From Hyparrhenia diplandra (lineage: Eukaryota > Streptophyta > Magnoliopsida > Poales > Poaceae), in contig JADLZK010007647.1 of assembly GCA_015847255.1 (NCBI GenBank), positions 434,001 through 498,000 on the forward strand: 64,000 nt of DNA, read 5' to 3'. Below are positions 11,857-23,619 of the stretch, in pieces. Within the stretch, counting starts at the first letter, position 1. Each line of letters opens with the position of its first letter. The translations under genes and the position numbers were made by a program. Below the pieces are notes generated by a model. It was not told the DNA's origin, made no database searches, and saw only the letters and a program-made list of their open reading frames with translations.

Positions 11857-14800
11857 ATGCTGCACGAACTCCTCCTCGCGCTGCTCGGCTTCACCGGCGA
11901 CTTCGTCCTCGACGTCTCCCCTTCGCGCCGCCGCGCGCGTCCCATGACGCCGGCGGGGACGGAGACGGAGACGGCGAGGTGGGCCCCGCCTTCGTCCTCG
12001 CGCCGGACATCACCTTCCTCCAGCCATCCGAGAGGTAAGGGTGGGTGAACGCTTGCATTCTCCCGCGGACGCGAATCTGTGGCCGTGCTGTGTGGCGTAC
12101 GTGATCTGCGTGGGGATGGGGAGATCTTTGTGCTGGTGTGGGGGTACTCGGAGTTAGGTGTGGTCGGGTGCCACCGAGTTCTAGCGGAAATTTATGCAGA
12201 GTTTTACCTGTATTGGTGGTTGTTGAGAATGCCTAGGCACAATTCGCCGTTTGATGTTTAATTGCTCATGAAATTATCGACATAGACCATAGCCATCCTA
12301 TTTAAAATTATGATCATACCAGTAAGTACTAAGCATGCTTTCTGAAATTTGCAATGAAACCAATACACTGGTTGAGTCGATCAGTCTCGTTGTACAATCT
12401 GTGGATTTTGCCATTACCTCATTAGAAGGTCACAAATTTCATGGTAATGATAAAATCGATACTCTGTCCAGATGTCTTAAATCAATATTCTAGTGTCTTT
12501 AGCATTGTAATGATGCTGATTTACCTAATCGGAATCCAACACAAATAGAGGTTGCTATGCTAAATGGCTTTTATTCTGCAGGACTGCTATTGAGAGGCTC
12601 ATATCTCTGGGATTTTACTACAGAGAACTGAACCGCTTTGCAACCGAGTCTCGTGACCTGAGCTGGATTCAGTCTGGTGTAGATGTTTCATCAGCTCATT
12701 CTGATAAATCTCAGAAGGGAAAAGCGAGAAAAGGGAGTGTGTACAGGAGGGCAATTGCCAATGGTATTACTGAGATTCTGTCAGTATACAGATCAGCTGT
12801 TCTACAGGTTGAGCAAAACCTGTTGTCAGATCCATTGCCTATCCTTGCAACAGTAACTCATGGGTTAAATAAGGTATGTCCATGAACATCTCTCAACAGC
12901 GTTTTCTGTTTGCAATTACCATCTTCTAACTGACAAATCTATGTTGTATTTTTGTAGTGTATATTATCTTATGATCTTTACTGTGCTTATGTCTTTGCTG
13001 CGCTAAATGCAGTTTGATGTCCTTCTGCCTCCACTGTATGAGCTTGTTGTGGAAATCGAGCAGAAAGACATCAAGGGTGGACAACTTCTTAATCTTTTGC
13101 ACAAACGGTGCCATTGTGGGGTTCCAGAACTGCAAAGCTCCATTCAGAGGTATAACTTTACCATTATTTAAAAGACAATCCTCTCTCTCTCTCAAAAAAA
13201 AAAAAAAAACCCAATTAAAGACAATGGAACTGTAATTTTGATTTCTTTCATGCTTTGCATGGAAACTTCTGTGCTTCCATCTTCATTGCAGTTACTTTGC
13301 AGCGTGCTCTCAGTTTTCTTGCGTATGTCTTGTTCACTTTCTTTTTATATTGTTTTTAAAAAGGATAGGTTACTTTGGCATGGGCACCAGGTCATGTTCA
13401 ACCAGCTGACATCTTGGATGGTTTATGGGATTCTTCAAGATCAGTACAGTGAGTTTTTCATTAGAAGGTGCGTTCAATTTTTTTATTAGAAGGTCAGCAT
13501 CCACATTATTTCGTTCGTGCTTCTGATGTCTCATTTCCATATTTCCACTTGTCAGTTGTAATCCGGTTGATATATATAATGCTAATGCTCCAATGTCATG
13601 GACCTAGGATCCATGACGATAGTGTCTTCTCGGTGAGGTTATACCCCTCAACCGCAGGCTTAGTTCTAGGGTAGCAGCCCTAGGCGCTTGAGAGTCATTG
13701 GGAGAGAGAAGATTAGAGATACTTGATTCTTGATTGATTTCCAAAGTGCCGATTACAGGAATATAAATAGCCAAGCCTCATACTAACATGCATCCTCACA
13801 CCCTCACACTAACATGCAGCCTCACACTAGCATGTACATGCAGCCCTTCCTTCGCCATGCGCGCTTGCAGCCCTTACTTCAAACTTTCCTTCTTAGCCAC
13901 TCAACGCCGAGTAGCGCACACCACCATGCCCATGACATCTCTCCCTCCTTCGAAGCAAGCGCGCCCACGAGCCGCCATAGACGGAACCCGACACGACTTA
14001 AGGTTAAGCCTTTACATCTCGGCTCACCTCTGTTATTAAAGACTAGTGTGTGAAGTAAATTTGAAAAATAAAATATAAAATAAATGTAGGTGACAACTCT
14101 GTCCTCCCGGATCCCATGGAAAGTGCTTTGAATCACAGCGCCATGCCGGAGGCCGGTTGGAGGTTGTACCAGCCCGCACCTATGCTGGATCTGTCGAGCA
14201 CCAAGGTAGGTGCCAAAATCAAGGAGATGACCAACTGCGGGCCGTTCAGGTGTGCTCCATACCCAGCTCTCGACTTGTCTTTGGAGGTGTAACAATTCAC
14301 CGACGAGACCGGGTGGAGGAATAGGCATGCCGCTGGAGTGGTACAATGACGAGCCGATCAAAGATGCGGATCTTCCCGCACCGCCCGTCGAACAAGGGAA
14401 GCCGCGCCCGCAGCTTGCAGGCGCACCACGCCCCGCTCCTGCGACGACGGCCATGGGCCGGCCCCCGAGTGCCGCTCCTCACGGCGGGATCGCACCTCGG
14501 CCGGACAAGAAAAACCTCGCGACCGCTGTAGACGCACCGCTGCTTGCTCCCTCGGATGCTTTTTTTGCGCACGAAGAACATGCGCTCGGCAGCGTGCTAG
14601 GAGTCCCGTCTTTGCGCCCGGATGCGTGCGACACGCCCGACATCCGCGATCCATTCTCTCGATCATATCAGTGAGTTGGCGGAAATGTGCGCGATGGAAT
14701 CTAGCAACTTCGGAGGTGCGATGATGCCCATCAGATGTCGTGGGAGTGGGTTGTGGGGCGGTTCGAAGCGCAGGTGTAGGAGCTTGGTGAAGTGGTGCCA

Positions 14801-17800
14801 CGACGGGTGCCCTCCTCACGGACTTGGAGGAACCACGTCTGGCGCCATCTTCTAGATGACAAGAAGCCATCCACACCTTTTCTTCCGCCATAATGCGCCC
14901 CGACGGAAGTACGATTCACAACAGTTGATGAAGATGTGGGGTCGATTTACCGTCATAGCGCGGAAAATCCGCTTCCGGAACCGCAATGACGATCGTTGTG
15001 GCTTGGGTAACTCGAGGGGGTGGTTGGTGGCGGTGGATGGTGGTGATGGTGAGCGGGAGCGAGTAGGCGAGGATCGCCCGGACTCGTGATACCAAGTTGT
15101 CATGGACCTAGGATCCATGACGATAGTGTCTTCTCCGGTGAGGTTATACCCCTCAACCGCAGGGGCTTAGTTCTAGGGTAGTAGCCCTAGGGCTTGAGAG
15201 TCATTGGGAGAGAGAAGATTAGAGATACTTGATTCTTGATTGATTTCCAAAGTGCCGATTACAGGAATATAAATAGCCAAGCCTCACACTAACATGCATC
15301 CTCACACCCTCACACTAACATGCAGCCTCACACTAGCATGCGCACATGCAGCCCTTCCTTCGCCATGCGCGCTTGCAGCCCTTACTTCAAACTTTCCTTC
15401 TTAGCCACTCAACGCCGAGTAGCGCACACCACCATGCCCATGACATCCAAGTTGAGCTTCCCAAGTTCACATTGGTTGCAATATGTATGATACATTCCCT
15501 TATAGATGACATGACATAAATTTTCTTTTGTCACACACATTGCAAGTATTTTTTTTTCTGTAGTGTTTTTAATACAAATCATTTGCAATTTAATGTTGTT
15601 GATCTGAGGGGAGGGATAGAACAAATTGTGTGACAAATATAAAATTCACAATTGGAGTAGAATCTGCTAATGCTCCATGGTTTGTTTCCTAATATATAAA
15701 ACTTGAGCTTTGCATCTTAATTTTCAGGCAAGATGACAGGGATGGGGAGATTGAATCATCTCAGCATGATGTTTTTGATAAGTTTAAGCAGAAATTAGCT
15801 AAAGACACGCCCCTGGCTAGTTGGCATACAGGATTTCATGTATCATTGGTATGCTTATGTTCTTAAAATGAAGTGCTTATGTTTTATGTAGTAACTTTTA
15901 GCATGGATAATCATAGCCTTTGTTTTTGACCCTACACTTCACAGGACATGTTGCCTGAGTATATCCACATGCGAGTTGCAGAGTCCATTCTCTTTGCTGG
16001 CAAAGCAATAAGGGTGCTTCGAAATCCAAGTCCTGGTGCTTCATTGCAGGAACCTGTTAACCAAAGCCAGAACTCTAAAGGATCTCATGGAATGCAAAGC
16101 TTTGTAGGAGGTTCTGGCACTCCAAAAGAATTGCCAAGCTTCTCTAACATCAGTGCAGAAGAATTACTGCCACAAGCTGAAGCTGATAAAATTGATGTTA
16201 TGCTCAAGGAGCTAAAGGTTAGTTGTCAACTAGGAAACTTCTGCTGGTACTGTACGGTTTATGTTACCATCATCTTTTTTTGCATGCACATTTCCCTGCT
16301 GTATTACAACTCCTTTTTATGCTATCTACATAAAATGGATAACTGATTTGGGCATATGGTTACTTGTGTTTCTGCAGCATTCTTCTGAATTTCACAAACG
16401 GCCTTTTGAGTCTGCTGTCGGCTCAATACGTACAATTGCAGCTAATCATCTCTGGCAGGTACTGATGTGTCAGCATTATATACTCTTTATCAATATTTGA
16501 TTGCAAAGGAACATCACACACTGGTAATTTTGTTAAAAGCTAGTGGTGGTACGTGCTGATCTCAACGGTCATTTAAAGGCATTGAAAGATTATTTTCTTT
16601 TAGCAAAAGGTGACTTTTTCCAGGTAAGCATGCACTTCTTTATCCATGACATATGGCTTTTCATTTGATCCTTTCCTTTTACATATGTGTTTCTCAATTG
16701 TTTCATTAAGATCATTATATGGATGTTGTGCAAAATTGTTGTTTGGCTTGTTTTCTGACACAAGTGATCATGCTTCTCACCTAGTGTTTTCTTGAGGAAA
16801 GCCGCCAATTATTGCGTTTACCACCTCGTCAATCTACTGCCGAAGCAGATCTGATGATCCCATTTCAGTTGGTGAGTAACATGTTCCCTACTTCCCTTTG
16901 TGTTCCAAAGTTTGATGATACACAATCTCATGTTCTCTTGCTGTTGATGTTATTTTCATCCACCCACCTGGTACCTGCTGTAGTTCTCTTATGTGTCGTG
17001 ATGACTTATCTCAGCAAATAGATTTGATTGTTGCAGTGGTAATCTGCTGTTAATTCCTACAGGCTGCACTGAAGACTATCGGAGAGGAAGACAAGTACTT
17101 TACCAGAGTCTCATTAAGGTCAGCATTTTGAATAGCTTTACAGTAGTTTATTTCAGGGCCTGCCTAGTGGATAGCTCTGTGGTTGTCAACGGATTCTATT
17201 TCTATTTTGTAGGATGCTATCATATGGTATGAAAAGTAGCACATCTCAGAAAGATCTCCAAAACCCAATGCTTCAGAGCTTTTTCTTCACAAGGAAAAGC
17301 TACATCAGAATTAGCACTTGATGGGTGGGATAGTATTGCTCTGGAATATTCTGTCGACTGGCCTCTGCAGCTCTTCTTCACTCCTGATGTTCTGTCCAAG
17401 TAAGTATTGTAGGACCTATGCAATTGTGAATCTCAATAAAGCTACACTCCTTTTGGGTTACATGGTTTTGTTCTGAGTGTACACATAGTTTAAAAACATT
17501 ACGGAACAGGCTCTGTTGGACCCTCGGAGTTCACAGTTCTTTTATTATTTGCTTTCCCCCTTTTTTTTTTCTCCTAAAGATGTATAATATAAATGTTATC
17601 CAGGTATCGCAAGGTTTTCCAGTATCTTATCCGATTGAAGAGGACACAAATGGAACTTGAGAAATCCTGGGCAGCTGTAATGCATAGAGACCATGCTGAT
17701 TTTTCTGATTACTGCAAGGATCGGAAAAATAACTCTGCAACACAACCGCGTCGACAACGCCAAGCCTTTATGGCGTAGTAAGGGAGCATATGGCATTCTT

Positions 17801-18905
17801 GATCAGAAACCTACAATTTTACATCCAGGTAAAAATAAGATATGCTACCATGTGTTTATCACAATTATTTTCTTATCTTTTTCCATATCTTTTTTGGTTC
17901 AGTGGTTGTAGGATGTGAATGAATCACACTGAAATTGGATTCTGCTCTTGATTACATCAATGCTGGACATGCCTTATGTTGTCTCTTTTTTTTGTTTTTC
18001 CACTCCAATGAAAATAACCTTGTCCATACAAATGTTTCAGGTTGATGTAATTGAGTCGCAGTGGAATGTTTTACAATCTCACGTGCAAGATTCACATGAT
18101 TTTACGGAGCTAGTGAGCTTTCATCAAGAGTAAGCAACTAATTTTCAATTTATCTTGGACAACCTTAAAACTTGTTTATTTTGTTGGCAGGAATAACTTT
18201 TTTTTTTTTTTTTCGATATGCTCAGATAAATTATGGGTCAAATGTACACAAGTTTTGTTTTGGATGAATACTTGTGTTTACTGATCAATCCATCATGCAT
18301 TCATATTAACATTGCAAAACCAGTTTCTGTTGATTAATAATAAGGCTCTTGCACTGCAGATATTTGTCAGCGCTGATTTCACAATCCTTCCTGGATATTG
18401 GATCAGTCTCAAGGATACTAGACAGCATAATGAAGCTTTGCTTGCAGTTCTGCTGGAGCATTGAGCAATATGAAACTCGCCCAAATATTCCTGAGATCGA
18501 CCACATAACTGAGGTATTTATGTTCCCTTTTACTCAAAAAGCTTAGCATAGCATTTAGCATGCTCAAAAGTCTCGAGTCCTAGTAAACCATACTTCATTC
18601 TTGCCATGGTTTGATGGTAACCAGGAGTTCAACAAGAAGTCAAATTCGCTCTACACTATCTTGAGGAGTAGCCGCCTCGCGGGCAGTCAAAGAGCACCTT
18701 TCCTGAGGCAATTTCTGATGAGGCTAAACTTCAACTCTTTCTTTGAGGTAACCTCCACTCCACCAACTAGCACATTTTTTACTTTATACCAGTAGACATG
18801 TTTCTTTGTCCTTAATTCGTTGGAGTTTGTTTTTGGTAACAGACCACCGCAAGGGGAGTGATGAATGGAAGAATGCGCCCAAGCACTGCAGGTGCTCAGC
18901 TATAA
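11857..18905 (+). CDS. GCP4: Gamma-tubulin complex component 4; 16 exons, apparent small indels in exons 1, 11 and 12
   Basis: GCP4 is a subunit of the gamma-tubulin ring complex, which nucleates microtubules. Exons are 11857-12034, 12582-12873, 13013-13149, 13369-13467, 15728-15848, 15945-16217, 16378-16458, 16540-16623, 16785-16871, 17063-17118, 17213-17399, 17604-17828, 18041-18129, 18360-18513, 18625-18747 and 18843-18905. The start MLHELLLALLGFTGDF is the classic GCP4 N terminus; further signatures are FYYRELNRFA, SVYRRAIANGI, RCHCGVPEL, SILFAGKAIRVLRNPSP, LRLPPRQSTAEADLM and FLMRLNFNSFFE. The translated family length is about 740 residues, matching plant GCP4. All introns are GT-AG and phases join perfectly if exon 1 has 2 surplus bases (a CG repeat near 11937), exon 11 lacks 2 (A runs near 17263 and 17290) and exon 12 has 2 surplus (near 17760 and 17778). 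Intron 4 contains an LTR element. Consensus error is more likely than a pseudogene. Confidence 0.9.
13594..13937 (-). repeat. LTR (3' LTR in element orientation)
   Basis: This is a 344-bp LTR with 8-bp perfect inverted ends. It differs from its partner by only a handful of substitutions and short indels, which implies a recent insertion. Confidence 0.92.
14820..14965 (-). pseudogene. Retrotransposon gag remnant inside the intronic LTR element
   Basis: On the minus strand the frames together give RYDGKS, INCCESYFR, EEKVWMAS and HLEDGA. These match the conserved core of the gypsy-type gag domain (usual form: YDGKxDP, F-N-CE-YF, EEKVWMASxxLED). The pieces fall in more than one frame, so the region is not a working gene as written. 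Flanking interior frames (13879-14454 and 14358-14891) are low-complexity. Confidence 0.65.
15098..15445 (-). repeat. LTR (5' LTR in element orientation)
   Basis: This is a 348-bp copy of the left LTR. Read on the minus strand it contains a TATA-like ctatttatatt, a plausible promoter for the element. Confidence 0.92.
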
Positions 18906-19849
18906 CAGGGACTGTTGATGTGCGACTTCACATCTCAGAGTTTTACACGGGAATGGTGGTATGGTGGTAGTGACTGCAAGAGACAAGGGAGGAGTTTTCG
19001 TAGTTTATGTAAATTAATTATGATCCGGTGCTGGTTGTCTGTCATGAAAAATTGATTGCAGTTGCAGATGATTCATGCTTGTGCCATTGGTATTGTGTTT
19101 TTCTGCTGTGCTTGCGTTTGTTATTGCTAACCAGTCCGTATGGCCTCAATTGTAAGTCCGCAAACTGTACACTCATTCACCGTTGGAATCTGGTTGATAG
19201 CACACTGAAATGCAACTACATGTTCTATCGAGTGGGCTGCTGCCACTCCTGTGCTGTCGTGTGCTAGAATTTGATATACCTCTAGTAACATAGGTTATGA
19301 TTAGAGTCCTGTTTGACTAGGACTGCCTCCTTGGTATCTGTAGTCCCTGATGGTTATACTAACCTGAGGGGTTAAGCCCTTCTAGATTAATCTTCTACTA
19401 GAAGATTTTGATTCTTGCTGAGGTAGTGGCCAGCGAATGGAGGTGCTGTGTTAGCATCAAGCACAGGGGTTGGTACTTGGTAGAAAGAAAAGAGGGATCG
19501 GATGGTACTTGGTAGAAAGAAAAGAGGGATCGGATGTAGTAGAACAGCAAGCGAGGCTGATCTAGGAATGGATACACGACAGACAGACAGACTGACTGAT
19601 GAAACGTCGACTCTTTCCATGTATATTTCGATAAATTTTGAGAAATTTGTTTTTATGTGTTTTGTATGTTTTTGAAAATACTTTTAATTCGATTAACCAT
19701 TTTAAACTTTCCGTTTAGTTCGATTTGATGTAAAAACACTAATACGTGTACTGGACTGTTCATGCCTGGTGTACTGGACTGTTTATGCCTGGACCTGGTC
19801 CGTCAGTTCGTCTCAGCGGCTCCATCTACCATCTTATTAGTACTAACAA
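18906..19849. other. GCP4 3' UTR and spacer
   Basis: The first 300 or so bases after the stop are plausible 3' UTR. The remainder has no gene. It includes the 32-bp tandem duplication at 19471-19534. Confidence 0.5.
19471..19534. repeat. 32-bp perfect tandem duplication
   Basis: The unit starting tggtacttggtagaaagaaa occurs at 19471-19502 and 19503-19534 with no mismatch. This is a recent local slippage or repair event. Confidence 0.9.
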
Positions 19850-20265
19850 ACTCCCTAGTTGTCTAGGTATCAAAGCTTCCCATCATCGCGGGCGAGTCTA
19901 GAAACGGCTCCACACGGTGTGGCGATGGACAACACAACCCTCTAGTTGTCTAGGCGTCAAAGCTTTCCACCATCGCGGGCGAGTCTAGAAATGGCTCCAC
20001 ATAGTGTGGGGGTGACCGACACCAACACTTGCTGTTGTGCACCCCTACCGCTGCGGGCGTGTCTGGAAATGGCTCCACGGGTTGTGGCTGTAGAAGCCCT
20101 CTTTATCTAGGCAGGGACGATAGTCGGTGTTCGCGTTCCACCATTGTGGGTGTGTCCATGAGTGGCTCTGCGCAGTATGGCGGTAGTTGACACCCCCACC
20201 ATCAAGGTGTGGAAACTTGTTGGTGCGCATCTCCTTGGGTGAGTCCGGGAACCAACTATGCATGG
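19850..20265. repeat. Degenerate ~85-90 bp minisatellite, about five units
   Basis: The first two units, both starting ctagttgtctagg, are about 87 bp apart and very similar. Later units share the core catcgcgggcgagtctagaa followed by atggctccacNNNGTGTGG, near 19885, 19972, 20050, 20150 and 20230, with increasing divergence. No coding role is evident. Confidence 0.7.
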
Positions 20266-23159
20266 TGTGGAAGAGACCAGCAATCCCACCTCCGTTGAGG
20301 CATGGATGCCTATCGAAACAAGAGCACCGACAAAGGTTTTAGGTGAAATCTTAGCTCAGACCATTCTAGTCCAGTGACGAGTTCTCTCTTTCCTAGAGGC
20401 ATCAATGAAGAACCTCTTTCTGCTTCTTCTATTGGGTCAACCCGTTCAACCCCTTGCCATAAAGCTTGGGCGAAAGCCTTGGCAAGGTGTTGCTGTTGAC
20501 GATGATTACGTTGTGGCATCATTCACCGCCATAGAGTGTGCCTTGGTGTTGTAGTTCCTTTCTTTCTTTTGGTGTATTCATAGTTCATCATTGTGCTGAG
20601 CTCTATTGTTGTCTCTTATTAGTTGGATAGTCGTAATCTAGCATAAGTGCTAGGTGTTGTATTGATTTAATGAAGTATGATTTTCTAAAATTAATCGGAA
20701 GACATGGTTTTGCCTTATTTTCTAAAAATGAGGCTGCTGATGATAAATCGATACTATTTAGGTGGGGATGCTCGAATCGACGTGGCTGTGTGCTACTCGG
20801 GGCAACCCATACCACCCATACCACTCCAACGCTCACTCAATGAATGCGTACATGGGCTCAACCCGACTCATTGTGTGCAAGCACATTCAGGCCAACTCAT
20901 CTCGGGCCAACGAACCCTGGAGCCCCATTGTGTTACCCAAGAACCTCCGTAGATGGGCTGGTAGGGACAACATGTACCAACAACATGCATGGCCCCGGTT
21001 ACACTGCTGTTGTGCTCTAGAATCAGGTACATGCTTGGGCCTGGTTTGTCTCTAGCTGCTCCATCTTGTTTGCTGAAGCCTTAAATGCCCAGATACTCTT
21101 TTTTCAAGTATGAGTATTTTTGACGCTGAATAGGATCCGGATCACACAGTAGCAGGGCCATGGACGCAAGGGCCACCATGGACCAAAGAATACAGTGAAG
21201 ATGTCACTCTTTCGTTGTGAAGAACGGAGAGGTTTACAAGCAAACTAGCTAGTTTTCAGGCAATACAGGTAGGGTGTTCCTATCCTTCCTTTTCAAAAAA
21301 AAAAATACAGGTAGGGTGTTCCCCTCCTTCCTTTTCAAAAAAAAAATAAATAAATAAAAATAATAACCAACATGCTTTGCGTGACGAAAAAACTAGCTAG
21401 TTTTCAGGCAATCTAGCAAAAAAAAATCGTCGAAGCTCGCTCTCGCCTGGGAGGGCTCTGTAAGGGCAATGCCATCATTGGGTTGCCCTAGGTCGGCATG
21501 AATAGGATGTATCCTTTGTCGTCGGATAAAGGGACAAACACCATTATTATGAGAAGTAATGATTCTGCCAACACCTTGGCTTTATTTGCAAGTCGATTAA
21601 TCATATTGTCACATTCATGAAGTAAAACAAAATGCACATATCATGCCCTTTGGCCTGAAACCATCAACATGAGTTCCATGGGGGCTTTTTCTGATAGCAC
21701 GAATGGTTGCAAGCATTCATTGACTATATTTTTACACTAAGGGCGATATCAAAATATCAGGGATATGAATTCATGCACAAAAGTATGCATAATCAAAATA
21801 AATATTTCATCTTTGATCATGGCAAGCAAAATAATTTGATAACCCTCCATAACATAAAGATCCATACCAAAGGTAAAAATAAGGTGAAGGATAACCATGC
21901 ATACTAGGGAATGAATTTCCACATAGACATAGGCAGAGAGATGTATGATGCCATGACCTTTGATGTTGATGATTTTGTGCAAACATCCAACTTGGCAATT
22001 GTTTTCTTGAATATCCTTCTCTCATTTGCCTTTGTTGCACCACTTGCTTTCCCACCATCCTTCTGAGCTTGAATACTTCCTTCAAGAGCTCACACCTAGC
22101 CCTTTTCTTTCAGCTTCTCCGCACTAAGCTTCTATATTTTTTTCTTTTGCCACTTTGGTAAACCGATTGAGCATATTGGTTTTATTTATATTTTGGATAG
22201 TGGCAAATCTTTCTTGATTTTGAGCACTCTTGACTTCTTTTGTTTATATTTGGCACCTAGAGTATCAATAGATGATTTCCCAATGTCTTTGCCATCTATA
22301 GGTGGATTTTTCAACAATGTAATCATCTTTTCAATAATTCACGATCTGATTTTTTTTCGTTCGACCATCATACTTCACACGATAAACTTGTTTTTACCAC
22401 TTTCTTCTTTGGTTGAGTTCTAGATGAATTTTGATCAAAATGGTTGTTACAAGATGATGATCTCTCTGAATGATTAGGAGCTGCATAGTCTATGTATTGT
22501 GGCCTAAAATATGGAATGAACTTATAATCTGATGATCGAGTCGATTCCATGATTATAAGTTCATAACCCTAGCACACAATCCCATTTTGGGTGGAATAGA
22601 TCTACTAATTCTATAAGCTAGTAAGGTACTTTCCTCATTCGGTCTTTTAAAACTACTAGCAAGAATATCACTAATAGATGCAAGAATTGAAATAATATGT
22701 CCAGATTGAGAATTTGGTAAAATACTTGTACCTTGCACCTTGTGGATCATGTTGGAGAAGCACATGCTTTGATTCGAATGATGTTAATCTTCATGTCTAG
22801 AAAATAATCAACAAGCGGCTGGGGTTAAATCACCCAAAAGCGCTTCAGTAGTTGCTAGAACAGAGGAAGTGTGATTAGCCACTGTGATCCCTAAACCCAA
22901 ATTGACTCAGCCGACGTTGAAGTTTTCTTATCCAATTCTAAGGAGACATGCAACCCTCCTTTGTTACTTGTAGGGGCTTGATATCCATCAATGATGTGGT
23001 AATGACTAGATAAGTGTATAACCCCTTTAGCTCTTAAAAAATTTAGCTGGGTTTCTATCATTTCTTATGTTTTTGTGTAACAAGACTTGTTTGATGACAT
23101 GTTTTTGTATAATAAGACTTGTTTGATGATACATAATTGATTCAGAAGGATAGCTTCTT
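20266..23159. other. Degenerate mobile-DNA debris, no intact gene
   Basis: Short open frames (for example 20310-20522 minus, 20704-21055 plus, 21749-22085 minus) have no recognisable domains. A ~43-bp tandem duplication (aatacaggtagggtgttcc...ccttccttttcaaaa) lies at about 21265-21346. Positions 22140-22770 look like decayed coding DNA on the minus strand and are listed separately. Confidence 0.45.
22140..22770 (-). pseudogene. Decayed coding-like stretch of unknown origin
   Basis: On the minus strand, frames 22553-22765 (VQGTSILPNSQSGHIISI...) and 22368-22550 (SDYKFIPYFRPQYIDYAAP) abut. A third frame then gives GKDIGKSSIDTLGAKYKQKK. Amino-acid composition is protein-like across roughly 600 bp, but stops and frame changes interrupt it. 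I do not recognise the protein. It could be a retroelement or an endogenous pararetrovirus relic; this is a guess. Confidence 0.3.
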
Positions 23160-23525
23160 TTTTCATACATTTAAAATAAGTGAAAACACTTGCAATATAA
23201 TGCACTTTCTATAATATACGTCTAAAATAATTGAAAATATTTGAGACATACACTTGCAACATATTGATAGCCACTGTAGCATATGCAAAATCTAAATTGA
23301 ACACATGAAAAGTCTGAAAAATAGCTAAAATACATACGCTTGAAACATATGTGTATAGCCAGTGTAACATATATAACATTTGCATAAAACACTTGTAACA
23401 TACGTCTGATATAGTTGAAATATTTAAAACATACACTTGCAACATATGTTTATACCCATTGCAATATATGCAACATCCATATAAAACACATGCAACACTC
23501 ACTAGAAACACTTGAAACTAATGGA
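23160..23525. repeat. AT-rich tandem array with gcaacat motif, ~90-bp period
   Basis: Units built on acacttgcaacatat, then tatagccactgtaacatat and acacttgtaacatacgtctg, recur about every 90 bp, roughly three or four times. A related array lies at 33785-34150, in the same position relative to the next LCAT-like copy. The repetitive 100-codon minus frame inside it (23209-23511) reflects the repeat, not a gene. Confidence 0.7.
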
Positions 23526-23619
23526 GCTCAACACCGGCACAGAGGTAGGGCTCATGCACACACAAAAATTAGTTTTAGTTTTAAGATATATGTGTACATA
23601 CACAGAGTACCACAAAATT

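Larger units (their letters stand above)
13594..15445 (-). mobile_element. Complete non-autonomous gypsy-like LTR retrotransposon in GCP4 intron 4
   Basis: Two near-identical LTRs (13594-13937 and 15098-15445) bound a 1160-bp interior. Each LTR starts TGTCATGG and ends CCATGACA, and the element is flanked by the perfect 5-bp target duplication TCCAA (13589-13593, 15446-15450). Orientation is minus: a primer-binding-like site TGGTATCACGA (about 15084-15094) lies 3 bp inside the right LTR, a purine tract (complement of 13938-13952) abuts the left LTR, and a gag remnant reads on the minus strand. Only gag-like sequence is present, with no protease, reverse transcriptase or integrase, so movement would need proteins from another element. 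Confidence 0.93.

Noticed and set aside
13879..14454. 191-codon minus-strand frame as a host gene
   Set aside because: Runs from LTR into the interior of the intronic retrotransposon; composition is that of element spacer.
19850..20265. CRISPR-like array
   Set aside because: Units are long, diverged and contiguous without unique spacers, in a plant genome; a minisatellite explains them.
23209..23511. 100-codon minus-strand frame with repeated YATVAINMLQ-like segments
   Set aside because: The repetition mirrors the ~90-bp DNA array; not a protein gene.
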